NCBI GenBank assembly: GCA_046331545.1
Contig: JAXLQR010000002.1
Span: 62,001 to 126,000 of the forward strand
Origin: JADJVL01 sp046331545
GTDB lineage: Bacteria > Acidobacteriota > Holophagae > Holophagales > Holophagaceae
Direction of reading: 5' to 3'
DNA: 64,000 nt
Part shown: piece after piece, positions 17,618 through 26,136 of the stretch
Layout: every line of letters begins with the position of its first letter
How positions within the stretch are numbered: position 1 is the first letter of the stretch
Made by a program: the position numbers and the translations under genes
The notes under the pieces: generated by a model
Database searches by the model: none
The model's input: only the letters and a program-made list of their open reading frames with translations
What the model was told of the DNA's origin: nothing

Positions 17618-19192
17618 ATGGCCTTAGGACCGAACCTCTCCCAGCGCCTCGCGCAGACCCAGACCCTGGCGCTCACGCCGGCGATGCAGCTCAAGCTCAA
17701 GCTCTGGCAGATGAACCTGCTGGAGCTGGGGCAGACCATCGAACGGGAGCTGGAGGAGAACCCGCTCCTCGAAGTGGCGGAGGAGGGGGACGAGGTCCCC
17801 ACCCTGGAGGCCCTGGAGGAGGGCCGGGACTCGGAGGTGAGCGCGGACGCCCCTTCCGAAGGCGTCGAGGCCGGCGAGGTGCCGGAGGGCCTGGAGTCCG
17901 TGGACCTGGGGCCGCTCCTGGAGGCCAGCGGGGAGATGGATCCGGCGGCCGACCTGGAGCACTTCACCGAGGAGGGCGTCTCCCAGGTACAGGAGACGGA
18001 GATGGGGGCCGAGAACTCCTGGGACCAGGACATCCCGCGGACCTCCAACCTCCCCGACGAGGAGAAGGGCAGCTGGGAGGACCGCCTGTCCAGCAGCGAG
18101 ACCCTCCAGGAGCACCTGCTGGCCCAGCTCTACCAGTCCATGGACCCGGAGGACCCGCGGGCACCCCTCCTGGAGCGGCTCATCGACCTGGTGGACCCCA
18201 AGGGCTTCCTGCGCCTGGACCCCGACGGCCAGGAGGAGGCCTCCCTCGAGGCCCTGGCCGCGGAACTGGGCCTGACGCGGGAGGAGCTGGCGCCCCTCGT
18301 CGAGCTCCTCCAGGAGTTCGACCCTTCGGGCATCGGCTGCTTCACGGTGCAGGAGAGCCTCCTGCTCCAGCTCCGGCACGCCGGATTCGAGCCCGACGAC
18401 CTCGCGGTCCGCCTCATGCGCGACCATTCGGACATCCTGGGCCAGCGGGACAACGGCAAGCTTCGCAAGGCGCTGGGCTGCACCGAGGAGGAGCTGGCGG
18501 AGGCGCTCGGCGTCCTGCGGCACCTGCATCCCGCCCCTGGGCGCGCCTTCGACCCCGAGGGCGAGCGCACGGTGAAGCCCGACGTGGTGGTGCTGAAGGG
18601 GGACGACGGGGGCTGGCGGGTCTACCTCAACGACGACGGCCTCCCGCGGCTCCGGGTGAACTCGGGCTACCGCGGCTTCCTGGCCTCCGCCGACGGCAAG
18701 CAGGACAAGGACTTCATCCGGGACCGGTACCGCTCCGCCCGGGACTTCATCCGCGGGGTGGAGGACCGCAACCGCACCGTGCTGAGGGTGGCCGCCAGCA
18801 TCGTGGACCTCCAGCGGGACTTCCTGGACCACGGCATCGAGCGCCTGCGCCCGATGGTGCTGCGGGACGTGGCCGAGGCCACGGGCTTCCACGAGAGCAC
18901 CATCAGCCGGGTGGTGAAGGCCAAGACCATCCACACGCCCCAGGGGCTCTTCGACCTGAACTACTTCTTCAGCGCCTCCCTGGGCTCCGACAGCGGCGTG
19001 GACGTGAGCGCCACGGTGGTGAAGCACAAGATCAAGGCGCTGGTGGCCGCCGAGGAGCCCGCGAAGCCCCTCTCCGACGAGTCCATCGCGCAACTGCTGG
19101 CCCGCGACGGGATCCATGTGGCCCGCCGGACCGTGAACAAGTACAGGGAGGAGCTGAAGATCCCCCCGGCCTCCCGCCGCCGGAGGCGGTGA
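17618..19192 (+). CDS. rpoN: RNA polymerase sigma-54 factor
   Basis: A 524-residue sigma-54, which directs RNA polymerase to -24/-12 promoters and needs an AAA+ activator. Region I is the Gln/Leu-rich start (LTPAMQLKLKLWQMNLLELGQTIERELEENPLLE). Next comes an unusually long acidic region II (about residues 45-140, rich in Glu and Asp), then the core-binding domain and the DNA-binding domain with TGFHESTISRVVKAKTI. The RpoN box ARRTVNKYREELKIP sits near the C-terminus. It starts 11 bases after lptB. No sigma-54 activator gene is present in this window. Confidence 0.97.
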   Translation: MALGPNLSQRLAQTQTLALTPAMQLKLKLWQMNLLELGQTIERELEENPLLEVAEEGDEVPTLEALEEGRDSEVSADAPSEGVEAGEVPEGLESVDLGPLLEASGEMDPAADLEHFTEEGVSQVQETEMGAENSWDQDIPRTSNLPDEEKGSWEDRLSSSETLQEHLLAQLYQSMDPEDPRAPLLERLIDLVDPKGFLRLDPDGQEEASLEALAAELGLTREELAPLVELLQEFDPSGIGCFTVQESLLLQLRHAGFEPDDLAVRLMRDHSDILGQRDNGKLRKALGCTEEELAEALGVLRHLHPAPGRAFDPEGERTVKPDVVVLKGDDGGWRVYLNDDGLPRLRVNSGYRGFLASADGKQDKDFIRDRYRSARDFIRGVEDRNRTVLRVAASIVDLQRDFLDHGIERLRPMVLRDVAEATGFHESTISRVVKAKTIHTPQGLFDLNYFFSASLGSDSGVDVSATVVKHKIKALVAAEEPAKPLSDESIAQLLARDGIHVARRTVNKYREELKIPPASRRRRR

Positions 19193-19210
19193 AGCCCGGC
19201 GCCGGCGGCG

Positions 19211-19238
19211 TTGACGGCCGCCCAAAGCGCGCCATCCT
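19211..19238 (+). promoter_or_regulatory. Candidate promoter for hpf
   Basis: TTGACG (19211-19216) and CATCCT (19233-19238, followed by GG) are separated by 16 bases, in the rpoN-hpf gap. This would allow hpf to be expressed apart from the upstream operon. Confidence 0.5.
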
Positions 19239-19284
19239 GGAGTCCCCCAAGGGCCACCCGGCCCATTTCCCCAAGGAGCCCGCG

Positions 19285-19614
19285 ATGAAGGTCCACTTCA
19301 CCGGCCGCCACGTCGACGTTTCCGAACCCCTCCGGGCCACGGCCCGCGAGCGGCTCCAGAAGATGACCACCTACCTCGACGACATCATCGACGTCCACGT
19401 GATCTTCAGCGTGGACAGCCACCACCAGCACCTGGCCGAGGTGACCCTCAAGACCCGGCGGGGCGCCTTCGTGGCGAGCAGCAAGACCGCGGACATGTAC
19501 AAGAGCATCGGCGAGGCCCTGGACAAGCTGGACGCCCAGGCCCACAAGGTCCACGACCGCAAGGTGAGCCGGGACCGCGTCTCCGCGAGGGACATCTCGC
19601 CCGTCGCGGACTGA
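19285..19614 (+). CDS. hpf: Ribosome hibernation promoting factor (short form)
   Basis: A 109-residue HPF/YfiA-type protein that binds the 30S decoding region and helps inactivate ribosomes in slow growth. I place the start at MKVHFTGRHVDVSEPLRATARERL because AAGGAG lies 6 bases upstream and this is the family N-terminus. The domain carries the beta-alpha-beta-beta-beta-alpha pattern, including ASSKTADMYKSIGEALDKLDAQ. It lacks the C-terminal dimerisation domain of long HPF. It follows rpoN in the widely conserved order and is closed by a strong terminator. Confidence 0.95.
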   Translation: MKVHFTGRHVDVSEPLRATARERLQKMTTYLDDIIDVHVIFSVDSHHQHLAEVTLKTRRGAFVASSKTADMYKSIGEALDKLDAQAHKVHDRKVSRDRVSARDISPVAD

Positions 19615-19632
19615 CCTTCCGCTGAGTTCGAG

Positions 19633-19656
19633 AAGGGCCCCCCGCGGGGCCCTTTT
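19633..19656 (+). terminator. Intrinsic terminator after hpf
   Basis: A perfect 9-bp stem, AAGGGCCCC paired with GGGGCCCTT around a CCGC loop, is followed by TT. It begins 19 bases after the hpf stop and closes the accA-to-hpf gene series. Confidence 0.85.
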
Positions 19657-19694
19657 CCATGTCCGGCGGCAGCCCCGCGCCCCACGCGATGCGA

Positions 19695-19702
19695 TAGGCT
19701 GG
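19695..19702 (+). promoter_or_regulatory. Candidate -10 element (TAGGCTGG) for the Cys-rich protein/mqnC transcript
   Basis: GCGATAGGCTGG lies 16 bases before the ATG and downstream of the hpf terminator, with GGAGGCAGGAG following it as a ribosome site. The ten bases GATAGGCTGG also occur before lptB. Confidence 0.55.
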
Positions 19703-19718
19703 GAGGCAGGAGCGCCGC

Positions 19719-19883
19719 ATGCCGGATCCGACCCACCTCTACGCCCCGAAGGACACCACCGAGCCCACCCAGGTGTGCGAGAAGTGCCGGTGCAAGTACA
19801 CGATGGAGCACTTCAGCCATGGCATCGAGGGCCAGGAGTGCATCTGCCGCCGCTGTCTGCGGATCATGGGCTACGCCGTATGA
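19719..19883 (+). CDS. 54-residue Cys-rich zinc-ribbon-like protein
   Basis: A short gene reading MPDPTHLYAPKDTTEPTQ, then VCEKCRCKYTMEHF, then a second cluster ECICRRCLRIMGYAV. The two groups, CxxCxC and CxCxxC, are spaced 21 residues apart and suggest one structural zinc site. It has a promoter-like motif and a good ribosome site, GC-type third positions throughout, and its stop overlaps the mqnC start (ATGA). That coupling makes it a real gene and not noise. I do not recognise the family. A role as a small nucleic-acid- or protein-binding adaptor is possible but unproven. Confidence 0.75.
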   Translation: MPDPTHLYAPKDTTEPTQVCEKCRCKYTMEHFSHGIEGQECICRRCLRIMGYAV

Positions 19884-21031
19884 CGCCCCAGGCCGCCGAG
19901 GCCGGGACCGAGCCGCGGAACGCCGACCCGGCCCTGGTCCCGGAAGCCCTGGCGAAGGCCTTCCGCGGCGCGAGGATCTCCGAGACGGAGGCCCTGGCCC
20001 TCCTGGAGGGCGCGGATCTCCTGGACCTGGCGGCCGCCGCCACGGCGGTGCGGGACCGGCACAACGACCCGCGGCGCGTCAGCTTCATCATCGACCGCAA
20101 CGTCAACTACACCGACGTCTGCAACGTCTACTGCACCTTCTGCGCCTTCTACCACAGGCCCGGCGACCCGCGCGGCTACGTCCTCACGAAGGAGCAGCTG
20201 CGCCAGAAGGCCGAGGAGACCAGGGCCCTCGGCGGCACGGGCTTCCTCCTCCAGGGCGGCGTGAATCCCGACCTGCCCTGGGACTACTACCTCGACCTGG
20301 TCTCATACCTCTCCAGGGACCTCGGCATCTGGGTGCACGGCTTCTCGCCCGTGGAGATCCAGATGATGGCGAAGCTGTCGGGCCAGACCCTCCAGAAGAC
20401 CCTGGAGGACCTCAAGGCCGCGGGCCTGGGCTCCATCCCGGGCGGCGGCGCGGAGGTCCTGGTGGCCCGCATCCGCCGCAAGATCGCGCCCCTCAAGGGC
20501 GGGCCCGAGAAGTGGCTGGAGGTCATGGAGGCCGCCCACGAGGCCGGCCTGAAGACGACGGCGACGATGATGTACGGGATCACCGAGACCCTCGCGGAGC
20601 GCGTGGAGCATTTCCGCGTGATCCGGGAGCAGCAGGACCGCGCCCTCGCCCGGGGCAACGGGGGCGGCTACACGGCCTTCGTGGCATGGCCCTTCCAGAG
20701 CGGCCACACGGTGTGGGAGGGCAAGGTCGCCAAGCCCACCGACGCCGAATACCTCCGCACCATCGCCACCGCGCGGATCCACCTCGACAACATTCCCCAC
20801 GTCCAGAGCTCCTGGGTGACCATGGGCCGCAAGACCGGGCAGCTCGCCCTCTCCTACGGCTGCGACGACATGGGCAGCCTGATGCTGGAGGAGAACGTGG
20901 TGAGCGCCGCGGGCACCTGCTACAGCGTGAACAAGGCCGAGATGCTCCGCATGATCCGCGCCGCGGGCTTTGAGCCCTGGCAGCGGGACAACGTCTACGG
21001 CGTGGTGGACGCCGCCCCCGCGGCGGTCTGA
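19880..21031 (+). CDS. mqnC: Cyclic dehypoxanthinyl futalosine synthase MqnC
   Basis: A 383-residue radical SAM enzyme that cyclises dehypoxanthine futalosine in the futalosine pathway to menaquinone. The cluster motif is Cys81, Cys85 and Cys88 in CNVYCTFCAFY, preceded by RNVNYTDV. Further family blocks are GGTGFLLQGGVNPDLPWDYY, IPGGGAEVL, and NIPHVQSSWVTMG, which separates MqnC from its relative MqnE. It is translationally coupled to the small Cys-rich protein. Its stop is followed at once by the ATG of a kinase gene, so a quinone pathway enzyme and a signalling kinase appear to share a transcript. Confidence 0.94.
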   Translation: MTPQAAEAGTEPRNADPALVPEALAKAFRGARISETEALALLEGADLLDLAAAATAVRDRHNDPRRVSFIIDRNVNYTDVCNVYCTFCAFYHRPGDPRGYVLTKEQLRQKAEETRALGGTGFLLQGGVNPDLPWDYYLDLVSYLSRDLGIWVHGFSPVEIQMMAKLSGQTLQKTLEDLKAAGLGSIPGGGAEVLVARIRRKIAPLKGGPEKWLEVMEAAHEAGLKTTATMMYGITETLAERVEHFRVIREQQDRALARGNGGGYTAFVAWPFQSGHTVWEGKVAKPTDAEYLRTIATARIHLDNIPHVQSSWVTMGRKTGQLALSYGCDDMGSLMLEENVVSAAGTCYSVNKAEMLRMIRAAGFEPWQRDNVYGVVDAAPAAV

Positions 21032-23572
21032 ATGGACCTCAAGGCCGGCGACCACTTCGGTTCCTACCGCCTGGTGGAGTCCCTGGGGCAGGGCGGCATG
21101 GGCATCGTGTGGAAGGCCCACGACCTGCGCCTGGAACGGACCGTGGCCCTCAAGGTCGTCGCGGACGCCGGCGCCGAAGTCCGCCAGGCCCTCATCGCGG
21201 AGGCCAAGACCGCCAGCCGCCTGAACCACCCCAACATCGCGGTGGTCTACGACGCGGGCGAGATCGGCGGGGTGCCCTACATCGCCATGGAGTACGTGGA
21301 GGGCCGCACCCTCGCGAGCATGATGGAGCAGCCCTGGACGGAGACGAACCTGCAGCGGGTGGCCCTGCAGGCCGCGGAGGGGCTGGCCCACGCCCATGAG
21401 CGCGGCGTGGTGCATCGCGACATCAAGCCCTCCAACCTGATGGTCACGCCCCAGGGGCGGCTCGAGATCCTGGACTTCGGCATCGCGAAGCGGGACGCCC
21501 GGCCCAGCGAGCCCGGCGACGCGGCGACCCTCGTGCGGGTCACCGCTCCCGGCCTCTCGGTGGGGACGCCCGCCTACATGAGCCCCGAGCAGGTGGTGGG
21601 TCTCGCCGCCAGCCCCGCCTCCGACCAGTTCAGCCTCGGGCTCGTGCTGTACGAACTGGCCACCGGGGACCATCCCTTCAAGCAGGAGACGGTGGTCGAG
21701 ACCATGCACGCCATCCTCAAGCAGGAGGCGAGGCCCCTCCGGGAGGCGCGTCCGGACCTCGCCCCGGCCCTCGCGTCGGCCATCGACCGCGCCATGGCCA
21801 AGCGGGCCCAGGACCGCTTCCCGGACCTGCACGCCTTCGTGGCCAGCTTCGACGCCACCAGCCAGTCCCACCAGGCCATCCAGGTCAGCGGATCCCAGCT
21901 GGCCATCACGCTGCCGCAACCCGCGCCGGGCTCCGCGGGCGACCCCGCGCCTGCCAGGACCGGCCGGGGGCTCCTCGCCGGGGCCGTGGGCGCGAGCCTC
22001 CTGGCCGGGCTCGGCGGCGGCTGGTTCCTGTGGCGGCGCTCCCATCCCGCGCCGGTCCGCGCCGCCCGCACCCTCGCGGTCCTGCCCCTCGAGCAGGCCG
22101 TTCCCAACGCGGAGCAGGCCTGGATGGGCACCAGCCTCGCGGACGCCATGACCACCGCCCTCAGCCTGCGGGGGGACGTGATGGTCCTGGACCGGGTCTG
22201 GGTGCAGGAGGCCCTCCTGCGCATGGGCGAGCGGCCCGGGCAGGTGCCCTCCTCCATCCAGAAGGTGGCCCGGGAGCTGAAGGCCGACGTCTGGATCCTC
22301 GGCAGCTACCAGGTGCAGGGCGACCGGATCCGGGTCACGGTGCGCACCCTGGACGCCGCGAAGGGCTCCGTGGGGGCCCAGCTCATCGTCAACGGGCAGG
22401 TGAAGGACCTGCTCGCGGTGGAGGACGAGCTCCAGGCCAAGCTGCCGGGGATCCTCGGGATCAAGGGGGAGGCCCAGGGGCTGGACCCCCACTCCAAGGC
22501 CCGCAATCCCCAGACCCGGGAACTCTTCGCCAAGGCCAGCGACCTGGCCTCCAAGGGCAACGCCGACGCCTTCGAGGCCGCGGTGACCCTCTATCGCAAG
22601 GCCCTGGAGCTCGAGCCGGACTACGCTCCGGCGCGCGCGGGGCTCTCCTGGTCCCTCCAGGGCCTGGGGTCGGCCGAGAGCCACCTCGGAAGGACCGGCA
22701 AGGCCCGGGACCACTTCCGCGAGGCCGAGGCCGAGGCCGCCAAGGCGGTGTCCCTCGACCCGCGGCTCGCCTTCGCCCACCGGGCCCTCGCGGCGGCGTA
22801 CAACCGGCTGGGCAAGGCCGAGGACGCCAAGAGCGCCGCCGAGCGCGCGGTGACCCTGGATCCCGCCGACGCCCTCGCCCACACCTACCTGGCCGATGCC
22901 TACGCCTACGAGGAGGGGCCCGCGGCCGTGGACATCGCCCGGCGGCACTACCAGCGGGCCCTCGAGCTCGCGCCGGACTCCTGGCTGGCCCACTATCGCT
23001 ACGCCGTGCTCCTTCAGAACGACGGGGAGCTCGAGGCCTCCGTGGCGGAGGCCCGACGGGCCGCGGAGCTCCAGCCCAGTTCGGAATCCGCCCGGCTCGC
23101 GGCGGGGAACGCCCTCCTGTGGCTCGGGCGCTACGACGAGGCGGAGCGGGAACTGCGGGAGGGCCTCCAGCAGGTGCCCTCGGCCAAGCTCCTGAAGCTG
23201 GCCCTCGCGGTGATCGCCTTCTCCCGGAAGGACCGGGAGGCCTTCGCCGGGGTCTACGCCGACCTCCGGGACGCCTGGCCGAAGGAGAACTACACGGCGG
23301 TCCTGCTGGCCGGGCTCAGCCAGGGCATGGCGGGGGACGAGGCCGGCCTCAAGCGGACCTTCCTTGCCGCGGCCAGCGGCTCCCGCGGCGCGGACTGGGC
23401 CGCGCGGACCGCCAGCGAGCGGCGCGGGGCCTCGGTGAACCTGTACTTCATGGCCCGCTCCGCCGCGCTCCTGGGGGATCCGGGCACCTCCGAGCAGCTC
23501 CTCGCGGCGGCGGAGGCCCTCGCGGCGGGCAAGCGGAAGGTGGCGGCCAAGGACCCCGCCTTCAGGCGCTGA
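21032..23572 (+). CDS. Membrane Ser/Thr protein kinase with TolB-like and TPR domains
   Basis: An 846-residue Hanks-type kinase. Residues 11-275 form the kinase: P-loop GQGGMGIVW, catalytic Lys41, HRDIKPSN with Asp130, DFG with Asp148, and the SPEQ/SDQFSLG activation and F-helix region. Residues 313-334 are a single membrane span. The outside part has a TolB/FlgO-like alpha-beta domain (about 345-480; TLAVLPL, WMGTSLADAMTTAL, ADVWILGSYQ) and then many TPR repeats to the end. The layout resembles kinases common in Acidobacteriota. It starts on the base after the mqnC stop. A close tandem paralogue follows directly. Confidence 0.93.
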   Translation: MDLKAGDHFGSYRLVESLGQGGMGIVWKAHDLRLERTVALKVVADAGAEVRQALIAEAKTASRLNHPNIAVVYDAGEIGGVPYIAMEYVEGRTLASMMEQPWTETNLQRVALQAAEGLAHAHERGVVHRDIKPSNLMVTPQGRLEILDFGIAKRDARPSEPGDAATLVRVTAPGLSVGTPAYMSPEQVVGLAASPASDQFSLGLVLYELATGDHPFKQETVVETMHAILKQEARPLREARPDLAPALASAIDRAMAKRAQDRFPDLHAFVASFDATSQSHQAIQVSGSQLAITLPQPAPGSAGDPAPARTGRGLLAGAVGASLLAGLGGGWFLWRRSHPAPVRAARTLAVLPLEQAVPNAEQAWMGTSLADAMTTALSLRGDVMVLDRVWVQEALLRMGERPGQVPSSIQKVARELKADVWILGSYQVQGDRIRVTVRTLDAAKGSVGAQLIVNGQVKDLLAVEDELQAKLPGILGIKGEAQGLDPHSKARNPQTRELFAKASDLASKGNADAFEAAVTLYRKALELEPDYAPARAGLSWSLQGLGSAESHLGRTGKARDHFREAEAEAAKAVSLDPRLAFAHRALAAAYNRLGKAEDAKSAAERAVTLDPADALAHTYLADAYAYEEGPAAVDIARRHYQRALELAPDSWLAHYRYAVLLQNDGELEASVAEARRAAELQPSSESARLAAGNALLWLGRYDEAERELREGLQQVPSAKLLKLALAVIAFSRKDREAFAGVYADLRDAWPKENYTAVLLAGLSQGMAGDEAGLKRTFLAAASGSRGADWAARTASERRGASVNLYFMARSAALLGDPGTSEQLLAAAEALAAGKRKVAAKDPAFRR

Positions 23573-23573
23573 G

Positions 23574-24659
23574 ATGGCGGCGGAGGCCGGCGGCCGCTTC
23601 GGACCCTACGCCCTGCTCGAGAAGCTGGGGGAAGGGGGCATGGGCCAGGTCTGGAAGGCCATGGACACCCGGCTCGAGCGGGTGGTGGCCCTGAAGCTGC
23701 TGAAGGGCCGGGACGAGGCCGCCCGGAAGGCGCTGATCCGCGAGGCCAAGACCGCCTCCCAGCTGACCCATCCGAACATCGCCGTGATCTTCGAGGCGGG
23801 CGAGGAGGAGGGGACCCCCTTCATCGCCATGGAGTACGTCCACGGCCGGACCCTGCTGGAGGGGCTCGGCCGGCGCCATCCGGAGACGGAGATCCTCTCC
23901 ATCGCGCGGCAGGCGGCGGAGGCGCTGCACCACGCCCATCAGCGGGGCGTGGTCCACCGGGACATCAAGCCCGAGAACCTGGTGCTCGCGGAAGGCGGCC
24001 ACCTCGAGATCCTCGACTTCGGCATCGCCAAGCGGGGCCCGGCGGGGGATGGCGCCGAGGCCTCGGCCCCGACGATGGTGCAGCTCACCCAGCCCGGCGT
24101 GAGCCTGGGGACGCCCGCCTACATGAGCCCCGAACAGGCCTACGGGCGGGCCGTCGGCCCGGCCTCGGACCAGTTCAGCCTCGGGGTCGTGCTCCGGGAG
24201 CTGGCCACGGGCGAGCCCACCTTCCGCCGCGAGGGGCTGATGGAGACCCTCCACGCGGTGGTGAAGGACGAGCCCTGGCGGCTCGCGGACCTGCGGCCGG
24301 ACCTGTCGCCCGGGCTCTGCGAGGCCCTGGACCGGATGATCCGCAAGAAGCCGGAGGACCGCTTCGCCGACCTGGGGGCCTTCCTCGCCGCGCTGCCCTC
24401 CGCCGCGAGCCCGGCACCGCCGTCGGGCGCATCGGCCCCGGAACGGAGCCCGGTCGCGCCGGGGCGCGCGGCGGGCCTGGCCCTGGATCGCCGCGGGCCT
24501 GGCCGTCGCGGCGGGCCTCGCCGTCCTCGGGATCGGGACCCGCCGGAACCCCGCGGCCGCCGCGGGCGGGCCGCGGGTCGTGGCCCCTCTTGCCGGTCGC
24601 GCTCCAGCCCGGGGACCCCGGCCGGAGCTGGATCGGCACGAGCCTCGCGGACGCCATGA
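23574..24659 (+). pseudogene. Second TPR kinase, N-terminal kinase part (frame broken)
   Basis: This frame encodes an intact kinase domain (residues 9-275) with GEGGMGQVW, Lys41, HRDIKPEN and LDFGIAKRG, closely similar to the preceding gene. After about residue 300 it turns into Arg/Pro-rich sequence typical of an out-of-frame reading. The expected membrane span (starting WPWIAAGLAV) is present in the next frame at about 24478, and the TolB-like and TPR part is in the third frame from about 24584. The single-base extras are most likely in GGGG at 24461-24464 and CCCC at 24584-24587. Removing two bases gives 841 residues, against 846 in the paralogue. I therefore treat this as one gene spanning 23574-26101 that is frameshifted in this sequence. 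Confidence 0.82.
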
Positions 24660-26101
24660 ACACGAGCCTCCTGCGGCGCGGGGACCTCCGGGTGCTGGAC
24701 CGGCAGTGGGTGGCGGAGGCCGCGCGGGGGAAGCGCTGGAGCGGCGGGGAGTCCCCGGAGGAGCTCGCGGCGCTGGCGGGCCTCCTCAAGGCTGACCTCC
24801 TCGTGACCGGCCTCTGCCGCATGGACGGGGACCGGCTCGAGGTCCGGATGAGGCTCCTGGACCCCCGGGGCCTCGCGTCGCCGCGCGAGTTCTCCGCGAC
24901 GGGCACCGCCGGCGGACTGCTGGGCCTCGAGGACGCGCTCGCCTCCGGCCTGCCGGGGCTCTTCGGCCTGGAGGCCCCGGCCCCGGCCGCGTCCGCACCG
25001 GAGACGGCGGGCTACCAGAAGGCGCGGAGCCTGCGCACCCGGGAACTGCACGCCCGGGCCCTCGAGCTCTCGGATCGCGGCAACCTCGACGCCTACGACG
25101 CCGCGCGCACCCTCTTCCGGGAGGCCATCGAGGGGGAGCCGAACTACGTGCCCGCCCAGGCGGGCCTCGCCTGGACCCTGCAGGACATGGGCGCCACGGA
25201 GGCCCACCTCGGCCGGCAGGAGAGCGCGATGGCCCACTTCCGCGAGGCCGAGGCCATCGCCCGGCGGGCCCTGGCGCTGGACCCGCGCTCCGCCCTCGCC
25301 CTGCGGGCCCTCGGGGGGGCGCTCATCCGCCAGTCCCGCTTCGAGGAGGCCCGCGCCGCCGCCATGAAGGCCGCGGCCCTGGACCCGGTGGATCACCACG
25401 CGGTGGTGGGCCTCGCCGACACCTTCGCCTACAGCGACGCGCCGGCGGACCGCGCCAAGGCCCGGGAACTCTACGCCCAGGCGGTGGAGATCGCGCCCGC
25501 CTACTGGTACGCGCACTTCCGCTACGCCGTGCTGCTCCAGAACGAGGGGGAGTTGGAAGCCTCGGTGCGGGAGGCGGACCAGGCCTCCGCCCTCCAGCCC
25601 TCGGCGGAATACACCTACCTCACCGCGGGGCTTTCCCTCCTGTGGCTGGGCCGGGGCGACGAGGCGCGGGGACGGCTGGAATCCGGCCTCGTGCAGGTGC
25701 CCGCCAGCCGGCTCATCAAGCTCACCCTGGCCCTGCTGGCCCACGCTCGCCGGGACGCCCCGACCTTTCGCGGCTACCGCGGGGACCTGGCGGGCGCCTG
25801 GCCGAAGGGGCACGTGATCCAGGTCCTCCTCGAGGGGCTGGAGGCGGACCTCGCGGGTTCGCCCGGACGGGCCCGCGCCGCCTTCCTGGCGGAAGCGCGG
25901 GCCGCCCGGAAGGCGGACTGGAAGGCCAAGCCCGCGTCGGACCGCCGCGGCGCCTCCGTGAACCTCTACCACATGGCCCGGGCCCTCGCCCTGCGCGGGG
26001 ATCCCGCGGCCCGGGAGATCCTGGACGTCGCCGAGGCCCTCAATCCCGGGAAGGCCGCCGTCGCGGCCCGGGACCCGGCCTTCCGCGCGGTCGCCCGCTA
26101 G
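24590..26101 (+). pseudogene. Second TPR kinase, C-terminal TolB-like/TPR part (frame broken)
   Basis: The open frame holds the rest of the broken kinase: the TolB-like domain (SWIGTSLADAMNTSLLRRGD, LLVTGLCRMDGDRLEVR) and then TPR repeats (NYVPAQAGLAWTLQDMGATEAHLGRQ, YWYAHFRYAVLLQNEGELEASV) that align along their length with the paralogue just upstream. The apparent ATG at 24590 has no ribosome site and falls inside the TolB-like domain, so it is not a natural start. Codon use remains normal and no stop codon has arisen over 1.5 kb, which fits a recent frameshift or a sequencing error better than old decay. Confidence 0.8.
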
Positions 26102-26117
26102 GTCGGCGGGTCCGCGA

Positions 26118-26136
26118 CCCCCGTCACCAGCGGGGG
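26118..26136. terminator. Weak hairpin between convergent genes
   Basis: CCCCCG and CGGGGG pair around a 7-base loop at the meeting point of the kinase and TamB genes, overlapping the TamB stop region. It could terminate both strands. The stem is short and lacks a T-tract. Confidence 0.35.

Noticed and set aside
22030..23694. 554-codon overlapping frame inside the first TPR kinase
   Set aside because: Arg/Gly/Pro-rich shadow of the kinase gene in another frame, with no motif.
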